Shown here: positions 9,103-12,671 of the stretch, piece after piece | Position numbering within the stretch: position 1 is the stretch's first letter | How the letters are laid out: the number at the start of each line of letters is the position of its first letter | Assembly: GCA_021838065.1 (NCBI GenBank) | Contig: JAKCEJ010000044.1 | Span: 1-12,671, forward strand | Source of the DNA: Pseudomonadota bacterium | GTDB lineage: Bacteria > Pseudomonadota > Gammaproteobacteria > Steroidobacterales > Steroidobacteraceae | Direction of reading: 5' to 3' | Length of the DNA stretch: 12,671 bases | Position numbers and translations under genes: made by a program | The notes under the pieces: model-generated | The model's input: the letters and a program-made list of their open reading frames with translations, nothing else | Databases searched by the model: none | Told to the model about the DNA's origin: nothing

Positions 9103-10170
9103 ATGAACAAACCGGCGCGCAAATCCCGAAGCGGTGCTCGCCGCAGCGTGACCATCAAGGATGTCGCGCGTTACGCCGGTGTATCGCCGATGACCGTCTC
9201 GCGGGTGGTCAACGGCGGCCAGTATGTGAGCGATGCGACCCGACAGACGGTGATGCATGCGGTTCGCCAGCTCGGCTACTCGCCGAACCTCGCCGCGCGC
9301 AATCTCGCCAGCGCGCGCGGGGAGCGCATGGGGCTGCTCTATGGCAACCCGAGCGCCTCGTACCTGAGTGAATTTCTGGTCGGCGCGCTCGATGCGGCGA
9401 CCCGTCACGGCGTGCAGCTCGTGCTCGAGAAATGCGAGATGACTCCCGCGGCCTCGCGCCGCGCGGTGCGGCGGCTGGTCGCCGGCGGCGTCGTCGGCGT
9501 TGTGTTGCCGCCGCCGCTGTGCGAGTCGGCGGTGATCCGCGCGGAGCTGCAGGCCGCCCGCATGCGCATCGTCGCCGTGGCCGCGGCCCGGCCGCCGGCC
9601 GAGGTGATGTGCGTCAGCATCGATGAGTTCGCCGCGGCGCGCGAGATGACCCGTTATCTGTTGGCGCTCGGGCACACGCGCCTGGCGTTCATCAAGGGCC
9701 ATCCCAACCAGACGGCCAGCGAGGAGCGCTGGCGCGGCTTCACGGCGGCGGTGCAGGAGCATGCCAACCTGCCCGCAGCGCGCATCGAACAGGGCTTCTC
9801 CACGTTTCGCTCCGGGCTCGAAGCGGCGCGCAAGCTGCTCTGCGGCGAGCCGCTGCCGAGCGCGATTTTCGCCAGCGACGACGACATGGCCGCCGCGGTG
9901 ATGGCCGAGGCGCACCGCCGCGCGCTCGAGGTGCCGAACGATCTGACGGTGGTCGGCTTCGGCGACAGCCTGATCGCAGCCCATATCTGGCCGGGGCTCA
10001 CCACTATCCATCAGCCGATCGCGCAGATGGCCGGCGAGGCAGTCGACATGTTGGCGGCTTCGGTGCGTGGCGGCAAGCGCGGCGCGGCCGCTGAGCCCGT
10101 GCACTGCCTGGTCGCCCACGAGCTGATCACGCGCGAGTCGTCCGCGCGCCCCAAGAGCGCCGCCGCCTGA
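9103..10170 (+). CDS. LacI-family transcriptional regulator
   Basis: A 355-residue sugar-responsive DNA-binding protein of normal length. The N-terminal helix-turn-helix is VTIKDVARYAGVSPMTVSRV (16-35), followed by the hinge helix region SPNLAARNLAS (60-70), whose leucine in LacI relatives wedges into the central CG of the operator. Residues about 74-340 form the periplasmic-binding-protein-like effector domain, with family blocks LLALGHTRLAFI (186-197), SEERWRGF (206-213), AIFASDDDMA (254-263) and LTVVGFGDS (281-289). The ATG at 9103 is chosen because the upstream frame (open from 8959) is not protein-like, and AGAGG lies at 9094-9098, although its 4-nt spacer is short. It probably represses the glucuronate genes and the transporter gene that follows at 10236, both of which have CG-centred near-palindromes upstream. 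The inducer is not evident from the sequence; glucuronate, fructuronate or a xylo-oligosaccharide are candidates. Confidence 0.95.
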   Translation: MNKPARKSRSGARRSVTIKDVARYAGVSPMTVSRVVNGGQYVSDATRQTVMHAVRQLGYSPNLAARNLASARGERMGLLYGNPSASYLSEFLVGALDAATRHGVQLVLEKCEMTPAASRRAVRRLVAGGVVGVVLPPPLCESAVIRAELQAARMRIVAVAAARPPAEVMCVSIDEFAAAREMTRYLLALGHTRLAFIKGHPNQTASEERWRGFTAAVQEHANLPAARIEQGFSTFRSGLEAARKLLCGEPLPSAIFASDDDMAAAVMAEAHRRALEVPNDLTVVGFGDSLIAAHIWPGLTTIHQPIAQMAGEAVDMLAASVRGGKRGAAAEPVHCLVAHELITRESSARPKSAAA

Positions 10171-10207
10171 GCTTCCATGCCCCGTGACACGCCCGGCCCC
10201 CGGGGGA

Positions 10208-10221
10208 CGGTAGCGATACCA
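10208..10221. promoter_or_regulatory. putative LacI-family operator upstream of the broken sugar porter
   Basis: CGGTAGCGATACCA contains the near-perfect palindrome GGTAGCGATACC (10209-10220) with central CG at 10214-10215; 10 of 12 positions are symmetric. It lies 14 nt before the transporter start at 10236 and 37 nt after the regulator's stop. Its centre and flanks resemble the site at 6211-6224. It seems to have outlived the gene it controlled. A 10-bp CCCCCGGGGG palindrome just upstream (10197-10206) has no loop and is not a terminator. Confidence 0.6.
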
Positions 10222-10235
10222 ATCTAGGGGTCCCG

Positions 10236-10782
10236 ATGAGCGAAGGCAGTACCGGGCTCGCGGTCGCGCTGACGGCTGCGGCGATGCTGGGCGGACTGCT
10301 GTTTGGCTACGACACGGCAGTGATATCGGGCGTGACCAGCGCCATCACCCGCAATTTCGTCGCGCCGCGCCATCGCAGCGAAACGCGGTGCTGTACTACG
10401 AGCCGTGCCTGTTCGAGAACAGGGGCGCCGCCACTCACCCAGCGTACCGGGAGTCGGCCACCTTCGCTGGCGTGACGATGACGGTCTTCACGCTGGCGGC
10501 GACCTTCACGGTGGACAAGCTCGGGCGCACGCCGCTGCTTGTCGTCGTGGAGTTCGTCATGGCCGCCGCCATGATCGTGATCGGTTGCGTGTTCGACCTG
10601 CACCGGGTCAGCGCCGTTGGTCATGCCGCCGCCGGCGGCTTGAGCGGCGCCTCCTATCTCGCGATGGCGGCGGTGGTCGTCTACAGCATGGGCTTCTCGT
10701 TCTCCTCGGGGGCCGGTGGTGTAGGTGATGCTGGCCGAGATCGATCCGAACTCGATCCGCGGCAAGGCCATGTCGATTGCAT
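10236..10782 (+). pseudogene. remnant of an MFS sugar/H+ symporter (XylE/sugar porter type)
   Basis: Three pieces of one sugar porter remain. Piece 1 (10236 to about 10375, with AGGGG 5 nt before the ATG) encodes the N-terminus with the signature GGLLFGYDTAVISG (19-32). After a large internal deletion, piece 2 (about 10382-10706, a different frame) resumes in helix 7 with NAVLYYEPCLFENRGA and includes VDKLGRTPLL. Piece 3 (10710 to about 10779, back in the first frame) reads GPVV, a stop, then VMLAEIDPNSIRGKAMSIA. Between pieces 2 and 3 a single extra C at 10707 breaks the frame, and the next expected tryptophan is TAG at 10722-10724. The C-terminal helices are absent because the sequence switches to a multicopper oxidase. 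An intact porter has about 450-490 residues. It would have imported a pentose, hexose or xylo-sugar under control of the adjacent LacI-family gene. Confidence 0.85.
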
Positions 10783-10989
10783 GGGCACGTCTTCGAGCGG
10801 GTGGAGGCGTCCGGTCGGCGTCTTCGCTGCCCGCTGCCGAAGGACACGACCCTTGTGCCCGCCCTCAGCACCGCGACCTGGCGGTTCCGCGCCGACTCCC
10901 CGCCGGGCCGTTGGGTGCTGCACTGCCACGACATCGTGCACATGATGGATGGCATGATGACCGAGCTCGATTACGCACGCGCAACGTAA
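10777..10989 (+). pseudogene. C-terminal fragment of a multicopper oxidase
   Basis: A 70-codon open stretch matches the end of the third cupredoxin domain of a multicopper oxidase: LHGHVFERV near the start (a copper-ligand HxH) and PGRWVLHCHDIVHMMDGMMTEL near the end, with the HCHx3Hx4M pattern that supplies type 1, 2 and 3 copper ligands. The rest of the protein, usually over 400 residues, is missing. There is no proper start or ribosome binding site: the frame opens inside the sugar porter piece, and the match begins at 10777-10786 with no spacer. This is therefore a recombination scar that joined the tails of two unrelated genes. Such oxidases act outside the cytoplasm in copper resistance or phenol oxidation; which type this was cannot be told. 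The stop is TAA at 10987-10989. Confidence 0.85.
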
Positions 10990-11072
10990 AGTGGGTCACG
11001 CGTCCGAATCCGGCGAGTCAGTCGAGACGATGCGCGGTAGGGTTGCGGCGTGTTTCACGCTGGGAGCCGCCG

Positions 11073-11540
11073 ATGGATTTCCGCATTACCGGGCTCGCGC
11101 CTGCGCCGTTCACACCGTTGTTCGGATTGGAGGAGACGGAGCTGGCGCGCCGTGGCGCACGGCGCGTGATCGCCGACCGCCGGCCGGGCTTTCCGGATCG
11201 CATCGAGCTGCGCGATGCAGCGCCCGGCGAAGCCGTGCTGTTGGTGAACTATGCGCACCTGCCGGTCGACACGCCGTATCGTTCTCGGTACGCGATCTAT
11301 GTGTTGGAGGGCGCGCGCGAGCGCTATGACAGAGTCAATGAAGTGCCCGAGGCGTTCCGCTCTCGGGTCATGGCGCTGCGCGCCTTCGATCGCGCGCACA
11401 TGTTGCGTGACGCCGACATCGCCCAGGGAGCCGAACTGGAGGGATTGATTGAGCGGCTGTTCGCAAGCGCGCACACGCGCTACGTGCACGCCCACTACGC
11501 CAAGCCGGGCTGCTTCGCAGCGCGGATCGATCGCGCGTAG
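11073..11540 (+). CDS. DUF1203 family protein
   Basis: A 155-residue soluble protein that fits the DUF1203 family over its whole length, which is the usual size. Recognisable blocks are FRITGLAPAPFTPLFGL (3-19), VIADRRPGFPDRIELRDA (32-49), PGEAVLLVNYAHLP (51-64), PYRSRYAIYV (68-77), LRAFDRAHMLRDADI (102-116) and YVHAHYAKPGCFAARIDR (137-154). No enzyme or partner is established for this family that I know of, so no function is proposed. From memory many relatives have a Cys where this one has Asp42 in PGFPDR; that point is uncertain. The ATG at 11073 has GGGAG at 11062-11066 with a 6-nt spacer. It appears to be a single-gene unit, convergent with the HAD gene and separated from it by 18 nt. 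It looks intact, unlike the gene remnants just upstream. Confidence 0.9.
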   Translation: MDFRITGLAPAPFTPLFGLEETELARRGARRVIADRRPGFPDRIELRDAAPGEAVLLVNYAHLPVDTPYRSRYAIYVLEGARERYDRVNEVPEAFRSRVMALRAFDRAHMLRDADIAQGAELEGLIERLFASAHTRYVHAHYAKPGCFAARIDRA

Positions 11541-11558
11541 CGCCGGTTGCGTGCCGGA

Positions 11559-12236
11559 TCAGGTGCGCCCGCCGACCTCATCGATGTGCCGCAGCAGGTC
11601 GGCCGGATCCTCGTATACGCGGATCGCACCCGAGCGCTCGAGCTCATCCTGCCCGTAGCCGCCGGAGAGCAGCCCGACGCCGAGTCCCTGCGCGCGGCGC
11701 GCGGCGAGCATGTCCCAGATGCTGTCCCCGACGATCATGGCGGAGCGGATGTCGCTGCCCAGCCGCTCGGCCGCCGCGAGGAACAGGTCCGGATCGGGCT
11801 TGGCGTGCGCCACATCGTCGCGCGTCACGATCGCGGCGCGCGAGGGATCGATCCCGAGAGCGCGAAGGTTGTATTGCGCGGAATTCATCCGGCCGCTGGT
11901 CGCGATCGCCCACGGCAGCTTCGCCTCGGTGAGGTAGGCGAGCAGCTCCTTCGCGCCGGGCAGCGGGCGGACCCAGGGCACGAGCCGCGCATAGGCCTCG
12001 GCGTGGTGGCGCTGCAGCGCCTCGAGCAGCTCGGGGGTGATCTCGGCGGAGACCTCGCGCAGCAGCATCTCGGTGAACAGCCCGCCGCTCATGCCGATGC
12101 GGCGGTGGATGCGCCAGACCGACAGCTCGATCCCGGCGGCGTGCAGCGCTTGCTGCCAGGCGAGCACATGCTGGTACACGCTGTCGACCAGCGTGCCGTC
12201 GAGATCGAAAAGAAAGCTCACTTTGCTGTGGTGCAA
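11559..12236 (-). CDS. HAD-superfamily phosphatase (HAD-IA, phosphoglycolate phosphatase-like)
   Basis: A 225-residue cytoplasmic haloacid dehalogenase-type hydrolase, probably a phosphatase on a small phosphorylated metabolite. Motif I is FLFDLDGTLVDS with nucleophile Asp11 and acid Asp13, motif II is IATSGR with Thr113/Ser114, motif III is Lys146 in AKPDP, and motif IV is VGDSIWDM with Asp171 and Asp175. An alpha-helical cap lies between motifs I and II (about 20-85). The frame could open with GTG at 12252-12254, but the TTG at 12234-12236 is preferred: GGAGG (complement of 12244-12248) sits 7 nt upstream of it, and the product then begins LHHSKVSFLFDLDG, as I recall relatives beginning with the initiator Met in place of Leu. 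It lies 82 nt downstream of the GroEL-like gene on the same strand and may be cotranscribed. The substrate is not predictable; phosphoglycolate and beta-phosphoglucomutase-like activities are alternatives. Confidence 0.92.
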   Translation of the reverse strand: MHHSKVSFLFDLDGTLVDSVYQHVLAWQQALHAAGIELSVWRIHRRIGMSGGLFTEMLLREVSAEITPELLEALQRHHAEAYARLVPWVRPLPGAKELLAYLTEAKLPWAIATSGRMNSAQYNLRALGIDPSRAAIVTRDDVAHAKPDPDLFLAAAERLGSDIRSAMIVGDSIWDMLAARRAQGLGVGLLSGGYGQDELERSGAIRVYEDPADLLRHIDEVGGRT

Positions 12237-12243
12237 GGGCGAT

Positions 12244-12248
12244 CCTCC
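12244..12248 (-). promoter_or_regulatory. Shine-Dalgarno site that decides a TTG start for the HAD gene
   Basis: The complement of 12244-12248 reads GGAGG, an exact match to the anti-Shine-Dalgarno core, 7 nt from the TTG at 12234-12236. The alternative GTG at 12252-12254 lies upstream of this site and would place it inside the coding region. The next in-frame GTG (12219-12221) is 22 nt away, too far. Confidence 0.7.
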
Positions 12249-12318
12249 GCGCACGGGCGCACGGCGTCAATTATCCGCGAGCGAGCGGGCCGGCGGCAAC
12301 GGCGCGGCGCGCTGGCGG

Positions 12319-12671
12319 TCAGATTTCCTCGGCTGCGGCGCCCGCCTCGGTGCGTTTCTCCGGCCGCTCCGTCAGCGTCGCTTCCGTCAGCAGCAGCACG
12401 CTCGCCACCGACACGGCGTTCTCGAGCGCCGTGCGCACGACTTTCACCGGATCGACGATGCCCGCCTCGAACAGGTCGACGAAGCGCTTGGTGGCGGCAT
12501 CGAAGCCGGTGTTGCCGGTGCCGTTGAGCATCCGGTCGACCACCACCCCGCCGTCCGCGGCGGAGTTCTCCGCGATCTGGCGGGCGGGAGCCTCGAGCGC
12601 GCGGCGCAGGATCTGCGCCCCGGTGCGCTCATCGCCGCTGCACTCGGCCGCCACGGCGAGGACCGCGGCGC
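12319..12671 (-). CDS. GroEL-like chaperonin, C-terminal part (continues beyond the window)
   Basis: The last 117 or so codons of a 60-kDa chaperonin; the 5' part lies beyond the right edge. ILRRALEAPARQIAENSA, VVVDRM, TGFDAATKRFVDLFEAGIVDPVKVVRTALENAVSVASVLLLTEATLTE correspond to the C-terminal equatorial domain of GroEL (in E. coli RAMEAPLRQI, GYNAATEEY, GILDPTKVTRSAL, ASVAGLMITTE). It differs from a housekeeping GroEL: the glycine-methionine-rich GGM tail is absent and the protein ends ERPEKRTEAGAAAEEI, and the usual ITTE is LLTE. This suggests a second, divergent chaperonin copy such as many proteobacteria keep, rather than the groES-groEL housekeeping gene. Folding activity cannot be judged from this part, because the ATP-binding and apical residues lie outside. 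The HAD gene follows 82 nt downstream on the same strand. Confidence 0.93.
   Translation of the reverse strand, partial: AAVLAVAAECSGDERTGAQILRRALEAPARQIAENSAADGGVVVDRMLNGTGNTGFDAATKRFVDLFEAGIVDPVKVVRTALENAVSVASVLLLTEATLTERPEKRTEAGAAAEEI

Noticed and set aside
10197..10206. CCCCCGGGGG palindrome between the regulator and the sugar porter.
   Set aside because: It has no loop and no T-run; it could be chance, and the CG-centred site next to it is the better regulatory candidate.
10725..11540. A 271-codon open frame that joins the sugar porter end, the multicopper oxidase region and DUF1203.
   Set aside because: It is continuous only by chance: the middle is out of frame with the oxidase motifs, and DUF1203 has its own start at 11073 with a good ribosome binding site.

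Overview
The window is GC-rich chromosomal DNA from a proteobacterium, most likely a gammaproteobacterium of the Xanthomonadales/Nevskiales type. That placement is inferred from gene content and base composition, not from a marker gene. It holds most of a D-glucuronate utilisation locus, the kind used to consume the glucuronic acid side chains of glucuronoxylan, followed by unrelated genes.

Layout. 132-440: truncated C-terminal end of a hexuronate-type MFS transporter. 504-1754 (+): intact ManD-type D-mannonate dehydratase. 1755-2399 (+): broken remnant of a large protein with a glycoside-hydrolase-like tail. 2415-3860 (-): glucuronate isomerase UxaC. 3928-6174 (-): exported GH67 alpha-glucuronidase, probably cotranscribed with uxaC. 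6239-7705 (+): fructuronate reductase UxuB, divergent from the alpha-glucuronidase. 7776-7979: 5' fragment of an aldose 1-epimerase. 7963-8862 (-): KirBac-type inward-rectifier potassium channel. 9103-10170 (+): LacI-family regulator. 10236-10782: wrecked sugar/H+ symporter, joined directly to the C-terminal end of a multicopper oxidase (10777-10989). 11073-11540 (+): DUF1203 protein. 11559-12236 (-): HAD phosphatase. 12319 to the right edge (-): C-terminus of a GroEL-like chaperonin.

How the genes work together. The alpha-glucuronidase releases (4-O-methyl-)glucuronate from xylo-oligosaccharides outside the cytoplasm. UxaC converts glucuronate to fructuronate, UxuB reduces it to D-mannonate, and ManD dehydrates that to 2-keto-3-deoxygluconate. 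KDG kinase and KDPG aldolase are not in the window. The LacI-family protein is the likely regulator: two CG-centred near-palindromes that fit its family lie in the aguA/uxuB divergent promoter region (6211-6224) and just upstream of the dead sugar porter (10208-10221).

The most notable property is selective decay. The four catabolic enzymes and the regulator are intact, with all the catalytic residues checked, but both transporter genes, the mutarotase and the accessory gene after manD are broken by truncation, internal deletion, frameshift or nonsense mutation. I see no phage, transposase, CRISPR array, tRNA or rRNA, and no convincing new defence or mobile system.
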